Made by a program: the position numbers and the translations under genes
NCBI RefSeq assembly: GCF_008795985.1
Contig: NZ_VMHP01000001.1
Span: forward strand, 868,001 to 932,000
Reading direction: 5' to 3'
From: Marinobacter halotolerans
Lineage (GTDB): Bacteria; Pseudomonadota; Gammaproteobacteria; Pseudomonadales; Oleiphilaceae
DNA length: 64,000 nt
Shown here: positions 21,820-30,768 of the stretch, one piece after another
Layout: each line of letters starts with the position of its first letter
How positions within the stretch are numbered: the stretch's first letter is position 1
The notes under the pieces: generated by a model
Seen by the model: only the letters and a program-made list of their open reading frames with translations
Databases searched by the model: none
What the model was told of the DNA's origin: nothing

Positions 21820-22675
21820 ACCAGATACCCGGAAAATCCAGCTTTCCGATGGGCGACAACTTAGCTATTCGGATATAGGGACCGGCGATAATGGCACCTG
21901 GATACACTGCCATGGTATTCCGGGCTCGCGATACGAGCTTACCCACCTCAATAAAGAGTTGGTTGCCGCGGGTTTGCGGATTATCGTTCCGGATCGACCT
22001 GGCTACGGCGCTTCCACACCCTGCCCGAGCTATGATTTCAGACAACACACGGCTGACCTGTGCCAGCTGGCTGACCATAGTGGGCTGAAGCGCTTCTCAG
22101 TGTCCGGCTTTTCGGGTGGCGGCGTATTTGCCCTGGCATTGGCCCATGGTCTGGGCGCCCGCGTGGAACAACTTTCTATTGCTGCAACACCGGCCGTACC
22201 GTTAATGGAAAACCCCTTCGATTACGCCTCGGAGCTGACTGCAGGGAGTTGGCACGCAGCCCTGGCTGACATGCATCAGTTTGCGGACCAGCTACAGTCT
22301 CTGACCGGGCCTGACAATGCGCTTGCTGATGGCATGATGGACGCAGTTGGAGCGAAGGAGAAGCAGCACTTGAGTTCAGCACGGATCCAACCAGCCTTTC
22401 GTCAAAGCATGAATACAGCCCTTCAGCAGGGAGCATTAGAATCAGCCAGCGCGCTAGCCCGTGATACACGCCTGACGGCGCAACCCTGGCCCTTTCACCC
22501 CGCCGAGCTAAAACTGCCCGTTCGGATAATTCATGGAACGGACGACCATCTTGTACACAGACAGCATTTCCGTGCTTTGTTCAACCAAATACCTCAATCA
22601 AAGCAGGTTTCGCCTGAGGGAAAAGGTCATTTTGAAGTGCTCCCATGGATGTTTGTCGCTGATTATACTGCGTGA
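21812..22675 (+). CDS. Alpha/beta hydrolase
   Basis: A 287-residue cytoplasmic alpha/beta-hydrolase. The oxyanion motif is HCHGIPGSRYE, the nucleophile elbow is GFSGGG (serine nucleophile), the acid lies in HGTDDHLV and the catalytic histidine in GKGHFEVLP. A proline-rich, flexible cap lies between. The fold covers esterases, haloperoxidases and lactonases, and the substrate cannot be told. It overlaps the LuxR regulator gene by 8 bases. It might modify a signal sensed by that regulator, or simply be its target; this is inference. Confidence 0.82.
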   Translation: MNEPDTRKIQLSDGRQLSYSDIGTGDNGTWIHCHGIPGSRYELTHLNKELVAAGLRIIVPDRPGYGASTPCPSYDFRQHTADLCQLADHSGLKRFSVSGFSGGGVFALALAHGLGARVEQLSIAATPAVPLMENPFDYASELTAGSWHAALADMHQFADQLQSLTGPDNALADGMMDAVGAKEKQHLSSARIQPAFRQSMNTALQQGALESASALARDTRLTAQPWPFHPAELKLPVRIIHGTDDHLVHRQHFRALFNQIPQSKQVSPEGKGHFEVLPWMFVADYTA

Positions 22676-22697
22676 GGTAGGGGCCTTTCTCGCAGAC

Positions 22698-23021
22698 TCA
22701 GCCTCTACGGAACTTCGGCACAAACCCTTCCGGCTTGTCCTTCAGCCAATCCACAAACGTCCGCACTTCCTCAATTTCCAGCAACGTTTCCCGCGTGTTG
22801 TAGTAAAGCCCCAGCTCATATTCGGAACGCGCCTTATGAATGGCGTTATGGCATGGTCGACAAACCCACAGCGTGCGGGTAATCAGATCTTCTCTGGCAA
22901 ACAACTTCTGAAAACGCTTCTTGCGATGCAGGTGCCTGGGGATCAGGTGGTGACGTGTGAGCTTGCCAACGGGGCGTTCGCAGAGCTCACAGCACGGGGG
23001 TTGAGGAGGAAGTTTGAGCAC
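22698..23021 (-). CDS. Small HNH-type zinc-binding protein
   Basis: A 107-residue protein with CELCERP near the N-terminus, TRHHLIPRHLH, and VCRPCHNAIH. The two CxxC pairs and the HH...N...H pattern form an HNH nuclease-like zinc finger. It is short and has no extra domain, like the YisB-type proteins whose activity is not known. The GTG start at 23021 gives the cysteine pair at the expected distance; the ribosome binding site is weak. It sits 10 bases downstream of the small membrane protein on the same strand. Confidence 0.7.
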   Translation of the reverse strand: MLKLPPQPPCCELCERPVGKLTRHHLIPRHLHRKKRFQKLFAREDLITRTLWVCRPCHNAIHKARSEYELGLYYNTRETLLEIEEVRTFVDWLKDKPEGFVPKFRRG

Positions 23022-23031
23022 GGTTCAGCAT

Positions 23032-23256
23032 TCAGCGGCGCGATTTCCTGACCGGAATGATCCAGCGCATGAGGATTCCGGCGGCAACACCCATTACGCC
23101 AATCAGCACAAGCACCAGCTGAGAACTGTCCAGCAGACCGCTCTGGAATGCCTGTAGCGCCCTCAAACCGGAAACAAGTACCACCGGGATGAAGAACAGA
23201 AGGAAGATCCCGCCCATGAAACGATAGATTCGGTGATCATCTTTTTTGCTACGCAT
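23032..23256 (-). CDS. Small two-span membrane protein
   Basis: 74 residues with two hydrophobic segments (about 15-32 and 46-64), positively charged ends (MRSKKDD and RKSRR) and a good ribosome binding site AGGAGG. No family is recognised. It is on the minus strand between cnoX and the HNH gene. Confidence 0.65.
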   Translation of the reverse strand: MRSKKDDHRIYRFMGGIFLLFFIPVVLVSGLRALQAFQSGLLDSSQLVLVLIGVMGVAAGILMRWIIPVRKSRR

Positions 23257-23322
23257 ACTGCCTCCTTTTGTGCGGTGACCAGCCCCCGGAAACGCATTGC
23301 GATGCAGGCACCTGAGCAGCAG

Positions 23323-24192
23323 TCAGTGCATCAGCGTGTAAAGCTTGCGCCGATAGGTTCTTACGTCCGGGTTGTTGTTACCCAGCTTGTCGAACAGTTC
23401 AATCAGCGTGGTTTTGGCCACCTCATCTTTGTATTTGCTGTCCACCTGCATCAGGCGAATCAGCAGCTCCATGGCTTCAGCATTGCTTTCCTTAAGGATG
23501 TGATGCAGCGCCAACAAGTGTAGCGCATTGGGATCATTCGGATCCTTGTCCAGCGAATCCTCCAGCTCCTTGATGGGCGGCAGTTCCGCCGACGCCTTCA
23601 GGAACTTGATGCGTGCAGCCAGCTGCTTGGCCTGATGCTGCATCTTTTCCTCTGCCGGCAAGCTGTCCAGCACCTGCTCGGCAGTCTCCAGATCCCCCAG
23701 TTCGGCTTTGAGCTGCGCCAGATCTATCAGTACTTTCAGATCTTCCGGGTCCTTGCGGTTCATTTCGGACAGCACCGCCAGCGCAGCCTCCACATCGCCC
23801 TCTTCCCACAGCCGGTGGGCCTTGTCGTAGGGCGTTTCCTCGTCTTCGGGGATTTCGATGTGCTTCTCCAGAACCTTGCGGATCTCGCTTTCCTGCAGGG
23901 CCCCGTTGAACCCGTCGACCGCCTGCCCGTCCTTGACCAGTATCACCGTTGGCAGGCTGCGAACACCCAGGCTTGCGGTCAGCTGTTCCTGCTGGTCGGC
24001 ATTTACCTTGGCCAGACGGAAGGCGCCGCGGTATTCGTCTGCCAGCTTTTCCAGAATCGGCATCAGCTGCTTGCAGGGAGCGCACCACTCGGCCCAAACG
24101 TCAATCAGTACCGGTGACTGGGCTGACGCCTCCATCACGTCCTGCTGGAAGTTCTCCATGGTGGCTTCAAAAACGTAAGGGGAATTCGTCAT
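23323..24192 (-). CDS. cnoX: Chaperedoxin: thioredoxin domain plus TPR-like repeats
   Basis: A 289-residue protein with a thioredoxin domain (residues 1-115) and a helical tetratricopeptide-like C-terminal half. The layout matches CnoX (YbbN), a holdase that protects proteins from oxidative damage and works with GroEL or DnaK. Here the active site is a full WCAPC (C37, C40), the reducing type, whereas in Escherichia coli CnoX the first cysteine is replaced. The cis-proline is present in SLPTVILV. It diverges from the Lon-type gene; the shared upstream region has heat-shock-like promoters. Confidence 0.85.
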   Translation of the reverse strand: MTNSPYVFEATMENFQQDVMEASAQSPVLIDVWAEWCAPCKQLMPILEKLADEYRGAFRLAKVNADQQEQLTASLGVRSLPTVILVKDGQAVDGFNGALQESEIRKVLEKHIEIPEDEETPYDKAHRLWEEGDVEAALAVLSEMNRKDPEDLKVLIDLAQLKAELGDLETAEQVLDSLPAEEKMQHQAKQLAARIKFLKASAELPPIKELEDSLDKDPNDPNALHLLALHHILKESNAEAMELLIRLMQVDSKYKDEVAKTTLIELFDKLGNNNPDVRTYRRKLYTLMH

Positions 24193-24242
24193 TAGGACAC
24201 CTGATGCTGGATTCTGATAAATGGTTTGGATTTGCCTTTCAA

Positions 24243-24269
24243 CCTTGGGGCAGGTGGGCAGATTTCAAG
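24243..24269 (-). promoter_or_regulatory. Sigma-32-like promoter of cnoX
   Basis: Reading the minus strand, CTTGAAA (24263-24269) is followed after 12 bases by CCCCAAGG (24243-24250), close to the heat-shock consensus CTTGAAA / CCCCAT. It lies about 50 bases from the cnoX start. Confidence 0.5.
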
Positions 24270-24292
24270 GCACAGGACCGGCCTACGGGGAC

Positions 24293-24320
24293 CTTGAAAA
24301 ACGCAAAGGCGCCGTCAGAT
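24293..24320 (+). promoter_or_regulatory. Possible heat-shock promoter of the Lon-type gene
   Basis: The plus strand has CTTGAAA (24293-24299) followed by CGTCAGAT after 13 bases, about 60 bases before the protease start. The -35 is perfect and the -10 poor, so this is tentative. Confidence 0.3.
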
Positions 24321-24379
24321 AGCCTGAGTGCCGCTATTGATTTTGTCTCAACATCGATACCAGAGGATGCCAGCATCGC

Positions 24380-26830
24380 ATGAACGACGACAGCCCCAAC
24401 GACTCCTTTGAAGCCCTTGATGAAGACGTCACCGAATACATCGGCAAGGACGAGAAGAGCAAAAGCCTGGTTCTACCGAAGCACCAGATGCCTCGGCGAA
24501 TGTATGTGCTGCCGGTATCCAACCGGCCGTTTTTCCCGGCACAGGTACAGCCGATCGTGGTCAATCAGAACCCCTGGCAGGAAACCCTGAAGCGGGTCAG
24601 TGAAACCGACCATCGGGTTCTGGGCATCTGTTTTGTCGAAGACACGGACCCGGAACAGGGGATTCCCGGCAGTGAAGAGCTGGAGACTATCGGCTGTGCC
24701 GTGCGGGTTCATCAAGCCCAGGCGGACGGCGGCAAGGTGCAGTTCATCGCCCAGGGTCTTCAGCGCTTTCGCATCACCCAGTGGCTGCGCCGCAAGCCCC
24801 CCTATCTGGTGGAAGTAGACTACCCGGAAGAGCCGGATGAAGCAGCCGACGAACTCAAGGCGTACACCCTGGCCATCATCAGCGCCATCAAGGAACTGTT
24901 GAGAAGCAACCCTCTGTATGGCGAAGAGGTCAAGCAATATCTCTCCCGCTTCGGCCCTGAAGACAGTTCACCGCTGGCCGACTTCGGCGCCTCCATGACC
25001 AGCGCCAAAGGGCCCGAACTGCAAGAAATACTGGACACGGTGCCCCTGCTGAGGCGCATGGAAAAAGTCCTGCTGTTGATGGCCAAGGAACAGGAAGTCG
25101 CGCGCCTGCAGGCGGAAATCAGCGAGGAAGTGAATGACAAGGTGCAGAAGCATCAGCGCGAGTTCTTCCTGAAAGAGCAGTTGAAGGTTATCCAGCGCGA
25201 ACTGGGCATGGCCAAGGATGACAAAACCGCCGATGCCGAACGTTTCCAGGCACGCATGGAAGAGCTGGAACCACCCGAGGAAGTCAAAAAACGTTTCGAC
25301 GACGAACTTCAGAAGATGCAGATCCTGGAACAGGGATCCCCGGAATATGGCGTCACCCGCAACTACCTGGACTGGCTGACCCAGGTGCCCTGGGGCAAAA
25401 CCTCGGAAGATCATTTCGATCTGGCGGCCGCCCGTAAAATCCTGGACCGGGACCACGACGGGCTTGACGATGTGAAAGACCGAATCGTCGAATTTCTGGC
25501 CGAAGGTACTTTCAAGGGCGAAGTCAGCGGCTCCATCCTGCTCCTGGTGGGCCCGCCCGGCGTGGGCAAAACCTCCATTGGTCATTCCGTGGCAGACGCG
25601 TTGGGCCGGGAATTCTACCGCTTCAGCGTTGGCGGCATGCGAGACGAAGCCGAGATCAAGGGCCACCGCCGCACCTACATCGGCGCCATGCCGGGCAAAT
25701 TCGTCCAGGCGCTGAAAGACGCCAAGGTCTCGAACCCGGTCATCATGCTGGATGAAATCGACAAGATTGGTGCGTCCTTCCAGGGCGATCCGGCGTCAGC
25801 ACTGCTGGAAACGCTGGACCCGGAACAGAACCGGGAATTCCTGGATCATTACCTGGACGTGCGCATGGATCTGTCCAAGGTACTTTTCATCTGCACCGCC
25901 AACCAGTTGGACACCATTCCCCGGCCACTGCTGGACCGCATGGACGTTATCCGGCTGTCCGGGTACATCGCGGAGGAAAAGGTCGCCATCGCCAAGCACT
26001 ACCTGCTGCCGAAACTGCTTAAACGGGCAGGCCTTCTGAAAAAGCAGATGAACGTTACCGATGCAGCGATCCGCCAGATCATTGAAGGCTATGCCCGGGA
26101 AGCCGGTGTCCGCAGCCTGGAAAAACTGCTGCACAAAGTTATCCGCAAGGGCATCGTGCGGCTTCTGGACAACCCGGACCAGCCTGTAAAGGTGGGGGTC
26201 TCAGACCTGACCGACCTGCTCGGCCAGCCTGCGTTCCGCAAGGAAAAAGCCATGAAAGGCATAGGTGTAGTCACCGGCCTGGCCTGGACCGCCATGGGCG
26301 GTGCGACCCTGAGCATCGAGGCGTCGCGGGTGCACAGCAGCCAGCGCGGCTTCAAGCTGACAGGTCAGCTGGGGGACGTGATGAAGGAATCCGCGGAAAT
26401 CGCCCACAGCTATGTGTCTTCCAACCTGAAACGGTTCAAAGGCGACCCGAGTTTCTTCGACAAATCCTTCGTGCACCTGCACGTACCCGAAGGCGCCACC
26501 CCCAAGGACGGCCCCAGCGCCGGCGTGACCATGGCTACCGCCCTGCTGTCCATCGCCCGCGGCGAAGCGCCCCAGCAGAACATCGCCATGACCGGCGAGC
26601 TGACCCTGACCGGCCAGGTCTTCCCGGTGGGCGGCATTCGCGAGAAAGTCATTGCGGCAAGACGGCAGAAAATCGGCAACCTGATATTGCCCGAGGGCAA
26701 TCGGGGGGATTACGAGGAATTGCCGGATTATCTGAAGGAAGGTATTACCGTGAGCTTCGCAAAACAGTACAGCGATGTTTATCAGGTGTGCTTTGGCAAC
26801 AAACCGAAGAAGGGGTCTTCTGTGCATTGA
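24380..26830 (+). CDS. Lon family ATP-dependent protease (AsrA-like)
   Basis: An 816-residue single-chain Lon protease. The N-terminal substrate-binding domain (about 35-230) has MYVLPVSNRPFFPAQVQP. A coiled coil and AAA+ domain follow, with Walker A GPPGVGKT near residue 391 and Walker B VIMLDEIDKI. The protease domain has the catalytic Ser713 in PKDGPSAG and Lys756 in GGIREKV. The context (divergent to cnoX, not downstream of clpPX) differs from the housekeeping lon. The N-terminal acidic extension also suggests the second Lon-type protease known in Pseudomonas as AsrA, a heat-shock-linked regulator of stress response. The subfamily is an inference; the enzyme class is certain. Confidence 0.9.
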   Translation: MNDDSPNDSFEALDEDVTEYIGKDEKSKSLVLPKHQMPRRMYVLPVSNRPFFPAQVQPIVVNQNPWQETLKRVSETDHRVLGICFVEDTDPEQGIPGSEELETIGCAVRVHQAQADGGKVQFIAQGLQRFRITQWLRRKPPYLVEVDYPEEPDEAADELKAYTLAIISAIKELLRSNPLYGEEVKQYLSRFGPEDSSPLADFGASMTSAKGPELQEILDTVPLLRRMEKVLLLMAKEQEVARLQAEISEEVNDKVQKHQREFFLKEQLKVIQRELGMAKDDKTADAERFQARMEELEPPEEVKKRFDDELQKMQILEQGSPEYGVTRNYLDWLTQVPWGKTSEDHFDLAAARKILDRDHDGLDDVKDRIVEFLAEGTFKGEVSGSILLLVGPPGVGKTSIGHSVADALGREFYRFSVGGMRDEAEIKGHRRTYIGAMPGKFVQALKDAKVSNPVIMLDEIDKIGASFQGDPASALLETLDPEQNREFLDHYLDVRMDLSKVLFICTANQLDTIPRPLLDRMDVIRLSGYIAEEKVAIAKHYLLPKLLKRAGLLKKQMNVTDAAIRQIIEGYAREAGVRSLEKLLHKVIRKGIVRLLDNPDQPVKVGVSDLTDLLGQPAFRKEKAMKGIGVVTGLAWTAMGGATLSIEASRVHSSQRGFKLTGQLGDVMKESAEIAHSYVSSNLKRFKGDPSFFDKSFVHLHVPEGATPKDGPSAGVTMATALLSIARGEAPQQNIAMTGELTLTGQVFPVGGIREKVIAARRQKIGNLILPEGNRGDYEELPDYLKEGITVSFAKQYSDVYQVCFGNKPKKGSSVH

Positions 26831-26837
26831 TCCGAGG

Positions 26838-26873
26838 TTGTCGGATTACGGCCCGGAGGGCCTAATCCGACAA
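26838..26873. repeat. REP-like hairpin, copy 1 (also possible terminator)
   Basis: TTGTCGGATTA and TAATCCGACAA form an 11-bp perfect stem around a GGCCC/GGGCC inner pairing. The same motif GTCGGATTA...TAATCCGGC recurs at 58946-58978. It lies between the convergent Lon-type gene and the MarR gene, where a bidirectional stop is useful; no long T-run is present. Confidence 0.6.
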
Positions 26874-26877
26874 AACC

Positions 26878-27372
26878 TCAGACTTTGGCCTTCCAGCCAT
26901 CCTCCCTCAGCACCGGCCCCACATCCAGCACCGGTGACGCGTCAATATCGTCCGCATCCATCATATTGGCCACCCGTTGAAGGGAGGCCAGAATCATCGT
27001 CTGCTCCCACTCCGCCAGGCTCTGGAACTTCTTGATGAAATCCTCCTGCAGCGGCTGGGGCGCACGGGCCAGAATGTCCGCGCCTTCTTCGGTCAAATGT
27101 GCATGAACCTTCCGTTTATCCTGGGTGCTACGAACCCGATACACCAGCTTCCGGTGTTCCAGCCGGTCCAGAATGGTCGTAACCGTGGCCTGGCTCAGAC
27201 TGACCTTGTCGGCAATGGTGCCGATAGTCACCTCGCCCAGATCGCGAATGCTACGCATGATCAGAAGCTGCGGGCCAGTCAGCCCAGCATGTTTGCTCAA
27301 CCGCTTCGAATGTAGATCAGTCGCGCGAATTACGCGGCGGAGCGCCACCAAAACACCTTCGTAGTTGTCCAA
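26878..27372 (-). CDS. MarR family transcriptional regulator
   Basis: A 164-residue winged-helix regulator. The core GLTGPQLLIMRSIRDLGEVTIGTIADKVSLSQATVTTILDRL and the wing RKLVYRVRSTQDKRKVHAHLTEEG are typical of MarR dimers. The N-terminus LRRVIRATDLHSKRLSK resembles MarR proteins associated with ectoine genes in halophiles, but no ect genes are in the window. The ligand and target are unknown. A candidate operator (27412-27428) stands directly upstream. Confidence 0.85.
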   Translation of the reverse strand: MDNYEGVLVALRRVIRATDLHSKRLSKHAGLTGPQLLIMRSIRDLGEVTIGTIADKVSLSQATVTTILDRLEHRKLVYRVRSTQDKRKVHAHLTEEGADILARAPQPLQEDFIKKFQSLAEWEQTMILASLQRVANMMDADDIDASPVLDVGPVLREDGWKAKV

Positions 27373-27411
27373 AGATTCACTCCAGGATTGCTTGTGAACA
27401 ATTTATTTATA

Positions 27412-27428
27412 CCCCTAAGTATTAGAGG
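27412..27428. promoter_or_regulatory. Candidate operator upstream of the MarR gene
   Basis: CCCCTAA-GTA-TTAGAGG is an inverted repeat with six of seven positions matched, about 40 bases before the MarR start. It could be an autoregulatory site shared with the divergent TPR gene at 27523. Confidence 0.4.
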
Positions 27429-27522
27429 TCTTTGTTCCCTCCAATGCAACCGGCATTTTTTTACCAACCCGCTGTGATAAAGTCTGCACCATTTTGTGAC
27501 ACAGCAACCGGAAGACCGTCCG

Positions 27523-28488
27523 ATGAATACGTCCCTGCTCGCCCTACACCTGCTAAAAGCGATAACCCCGAAGCTCCAGATCAAACCCGGAATCGCCCTG
27601 ATCTTGCTGGTGTTCGCCACTTTCTTTAACGCCGCTGGTGCAGCGGCTCAGCAGCCTCCCAAAGACGTTACCGCTCAAGACGTGCAGGCCGCGCTGCCCG
27701 ACCTGAAAAAGCCGATGTACACGCCTTTCATCGAATTGTATCTGTTGGAAGAAACCAAGGCGCTGCGCAAGGAAATGATGAATACCCGCGCCGAGCTGAT
27801 TGAAAAGGTGGTGGACAAGGAACTCTCTGTCGCCGACAAGACCATGTCCTATGCAACCGACACGGTGACCTACTTCTTTTATCTTATTGCCGGCGCCACC
27901 TCGATTCTGGTGCTGATCGGCTGGAACTCCATCCGCGATATGCGCAACCAGCTGACGACCCTTGCCGAGAAGCGCGTGAACGAACTGGTGGTGGAATACG
28001 AGACCCGACTGGAATTCATCGAGGACCAGCTGAGGCAGAAATCGGATATCATTCAGCAAAACCAGAAAGAAATTGAACGCACCAACGAAGTGCACTCTCT
28101 CTGGCTACAGGCCAGCCAGGAAACCTCCCAGCAAAACAAGATTGCCGCCTACGATGCTATTCTGGACCTGCGTCCCGACGACGTTGAGGCCCTGAGTTAC
28201 AAGGCAGACGCAGTATTGGAAATACAAGAACCACTCTGGGCCATCAGCCTGTGCCAGCGTGCGCTGAAGCTTTCTCCGGGCAATGGCCATGCGCTGTACC
28301 AGCTAGCCTGCGCCTATGCCGAAATCGGTCGTTGGGAGGATGCTGTTACTACACTGCGAAAAGCCGTTACAATCTCCGAGGCGTACAGGGATGATGCTTC
28401 AGTTGACCCCAGTTTCTCCGGGCTGCATGAGCATGAAAGCTTCCGGAAACTGGTATCTCAGGACGATGAAGACCGGCCCGAATCTTGA
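27523..28488 (+). CDS. Membrane protein with coiled coil and TPR repeats
   Basis: A 321-residue protein. A hydrophobic N-terminal segment ending near AAGAAAQ may be an uncleaved anchor or signal. A second span, FFYLIAGATSILVLIGW (about 113-129), is followed by a charged coiled coil (about 135-195) and tetratricopeptide repeats (about 205-290, LDLRPDDVEALSYKADAVLE and QLACAYAEIGRWEDAV). The likely role is a scaffold at the inner membrane; no specific family is recognised. The ATG at 27523 is preferred over GTG at 27496. Confidence 0.7.
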   Translation: MNTSLLALHLLKAITPKLQIKPGIALILLVFATFFNAAGAAAQQPPKDVTAQDVQAALPDLKKPMYTPFIELYLLEETKALRKEMMNTRAELIEKVVDKELSVADKTMSYATDTVTYFFYLIAGATSILVLIGWNSIRDMRNQLTTLAEKRVNELVVEYETRLEFIEDQLRQKSDIIQQNQKEIERTNEVHSLWLQASQETSQQNKIAAYDAILDLRPDDVEALSYKADAVLEIQEPLWAISLCQRALKLSPGNGHALYQLACAYAEIGRWEDAVTTLRKAVTISEAYRDDASVDPSFSGLHEHESFRKLVSQDDEDRPES

Positions 28489-28566
28489 CAAGGAATCGGC
28501 TGTAGTGTTTGTTTAAACCGCTGAGAACTTATAAGAAACCCTGAAACCTTACAGGACACATAACTA

Positions 28567-29679
28567 ATGAAAACACCCGTCAAAAAACTCGTTACCGCGG
28601 TTGGCGCGTCCGTTGCCCTTATGGGTGCCGGCCAGGCTGCTGCTGAAATCCAGATCGGTATTGCCGGCCCACAGACCGGCCCAGTTGCTCAGTACGGCGA
28701 CATGCAGTTCTCCGGTGCACGCATGGCAATCGAACAGATCAATGCCAACGGCGGCGTAATGGGCGAAGAGCTCGTCGCCGTAGAATACGACGACGTTTGC
28801 GATCCGAAGCAGGCGGTTACCGTTGCCAACAACCTGGTCAACGACGGTGTACGCTTTGTTGTGGGTCACCTGTGTTCCAGTTCCACTCAGCCGGCATCGG
28901 ACATCTATGAGGATGAAGGCATCCTGATGATCACACCTGCATCCACCAGCCCGGCGATTACCGAGCGCGGCTATGAACTGGTATTCCGTACCATCGGCCT
29001 GGACAGCATGCAGGGCCCGGTTGCGGCCAACTACCTGGCCAGCCTGAATCCCGAGCGTGTCGCGATCATTCACGACAAGCAGCAGTACGGCGAAGGCATT
29101 GCCACTGCGGTTCGTGACACCCTCAAGGACAAGGGCGTGGAAATCGCCATGTTTGAAGGCATCACCGCCGGCAGCAAGGACTTCTCCGCGCTGGTCAGCA
29201 AGCTCAAGCAGGCTGACGTCGATTATGTCTACTATGGCGGCTATCACCCGGAACTGGGCCTGATTCTGCGTCAGGCTGACCAGGCTAACCTGGACGCCAC
29301 CTTCATGGGCCCGGAAGGCGTGGGCAACAAAGACATCAACACCATCGCCGGCGAAGCGGCTGAAGGCCTGCTGGTTACCCTGCCACCGGCATTCGACCAA
29401 AAAGCCGAGAACCAGGCATTGGTTGAAGCTTTTGAAGAGAAAGGCGAAGACCCTTCAGGCCCATTCGTGCTGACTTCTTACACCGCAGTACAGTTGATCG
29501 CAGAAGGCATGCGTGAAGCCGGATCCATGGATCCGTTTGAAGTAGCCGAAGCCCTCCGTGCCGGCACCTTCCAGACGCCGATCGGCACCGTGGAGTACGA
29601 TCAGGCCGGTGATATGGAGTCATTCGAGTTTGTTGTGTACGAATGGCATTCAGATGGAACCAAAACTCCGGTAAACTAA
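28567..29679 (+). CDS. livK: Branched-chain amino acid ABC transporter, binding protein
   Basis: A 370-residue periplasmic binding protein. The signal peptide is MKTPVKKLVTAVGASVALMG...AAA, followed by EIQIGIAGPQTGPVAQYGD, typical for LivJ/LivK/BraC. The fold keeps the SSSTQPASDIYEDEGILMITPAST segment and YVYYGGYHPELGLILRQA. It probably delivers leucine, isoleucine or valine to the LivHMGF importer just downstream. A terminator hairpin after the gene would make it the most abundant product. Confidence 0.93.
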   Translation: MKTPVKKLVTAVGASVALMGAGQAAAEIQIGIAGPQTGPVAQYGDMQFSGARMAIEQINANGGVMGEELVAVEYDDVCDPKQAVTVANNLVNDGVRFVVGHLCSSSTQPASDIYEDEGILMITPASTSPAITERGYELVFRTIGLDSMQGPVAANYLASLNPERVAIIHDKQQYGEGIATAVRDTLKDKGVEIAMFEGITAGSKDFSALVSKLKQADVDYVYYGGYHPELGLILRQADQANLDATFMGPEGVGNKDINTIAGEAAEGLLVTLPPAFDQKAENQALVEAFEEKGEDPSGPFVLTSYTAVQLIAEGMREAGSMDPFEVAEALRAGTFQTPIGTVEYDQAGDMESFEFVVYEWHSDGTKTPVN

Positions 29680-29712
29680 GCCGAAATCGTTAAAAAACGG
29701 TAATACTGAGAG

Positions 29713-29748
29713 CACCTTCTCACCGCGATCCGGGAGAAGGTGTTTTTC
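29713..29748 (+). terminator. Partial terminator between livK and livH
   Basis: Stem CACCTTCTC / GAGAAGGTG with a 12-base loop and TTTTT. It is placed inside the operon, so it likely works at reduced efficiency, giving more binding protein than membrane subunits. Confidence 0.75.
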
Positions 29749-29841
29749 TAGGCTCCTGTTGATCCTTCCCCGTTGGCTAGCCGGATATCCCGTGCTGGCA
29801 AATGCGGTCGTTGAGGGAGCAGGTTTTCGGAGTTACAAACA

Positions 29842-30768
29842 ATGTCAGAAGCTTTTCTGTATTTCCTTCAGCAGCTCGTGAACGGGCTGACGATAGGCAG
29901 CGCGTATGCGCTGATCGCCATCGGTTACACCATGGTTTACGGCATCATCGGCATGATCAACTTTGCCCATGGTGAAATCTACATGATCGGGGCCTACACC
30001 TCACTGATCGCGATTACCGGCCTCGCGACTCTTGGGGTTGCGTGGCTACCGCTCATTCTGCTGGTTGCCCTGATATGCGCTGTGATCGTTTCCAGCGGTA
30101 TGGGCTGGGCAGTGGAACGGGTCGCTTACCGACCGGTCCGGGGCCGTCACCGTCTGATCCCGCTGATTTCCGCCATCGGCATGTCCATTTTTCTCCAGAA
30201 CTATGTGCATCTTGCGCAGGGATCCCGCAACGTCGGCTTCCCTCTGCTGATTGAGGGTGGCTTCGATTTCGGATCATCGGATACCTTCCAGGCGTCTATT
30301 TCCTATATGCAGATGATGGTGTTCGCAACCACATTCGTCTGTATGACGGCACTCTCCCTGTTTATTTCCCGCTCCCGTATTGGCCGGGCTTGCCGCGCCG
30401 TTTCCCAGGACCTTGGCATGGCCAGCCTGCTGGGCATCGACACCAACCGCATCATTGCTGCAACCTTCGTGATCGGCGCTGCCCTGGCCGCCGTTGCCGG
30501 ATTGCTGCTGGGCATGTACTACGGCTCCATCGATCCGCTGTTCGGCTTCATTGCGGGTCTCAAAGCATTCACCGCTGCGGTACTTGGCGGCATCGGCAGT
30601 ATCCCCGGCGCCATGCTGGGCGGCATCATTCTCGGTATTTCCGAAAGCATGACCTCCGGCTACCTCAGCGGCGAATACAAGGACGTGGTGTCCTTCGGCC
30701 TGCTCATCCTGATTCTGCTGTTCAAACCCACCGGCCTGCTCGGCAAACCGGAGGTTGAGAAGATCTGA
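29842..30768 (+). CDS. livH: Branched-chain amino acid ABC transporter permease
   Basis: A 308-residue LivH/BraD permease with about eight hydrophobic spans. The start [30 protein letters not shown] is diagnostic; [23 protein letters not shown] is the EAA-like ABC-contact loop. The stop codon overlaps livM by one base (TGATG), so translation is coupled. GGAG precedes the start. Confidence 0.94.
   Translation: MSEAFLYFLQQLVNGLTIGSAYALIAIGYTMVYGIIGMINFAHGEIYMIGAYTSLIAITGLATLGVAWLPLILLVALICAVIVSSGMGWAVERVAYRPVRGRHRLIPLISAIGMSIFLQNYVHLAQGSRNVGFPLLIEGGFDFGSSDTFQASISYMQMMVFATTFVCMTALSLFISRSRIGRACRAVSQDLGMASLLGIDTNRIIAATFVIGAALAAVAGLLLGMYYGSIDPLFGFIAGLKAFTAAVLGGIGSIPGAMLGGIILGISESMTSGYLSGEYKDVVSFGLLILILLFKPTGLLGKPEVEKI

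Noticed and set aside
26878..27372. MarR gene as EctR, regulator of ectoine synthesis
   Set aside because: Only a loose resemblance of the N-terminus; no ectABC genes are in the window.
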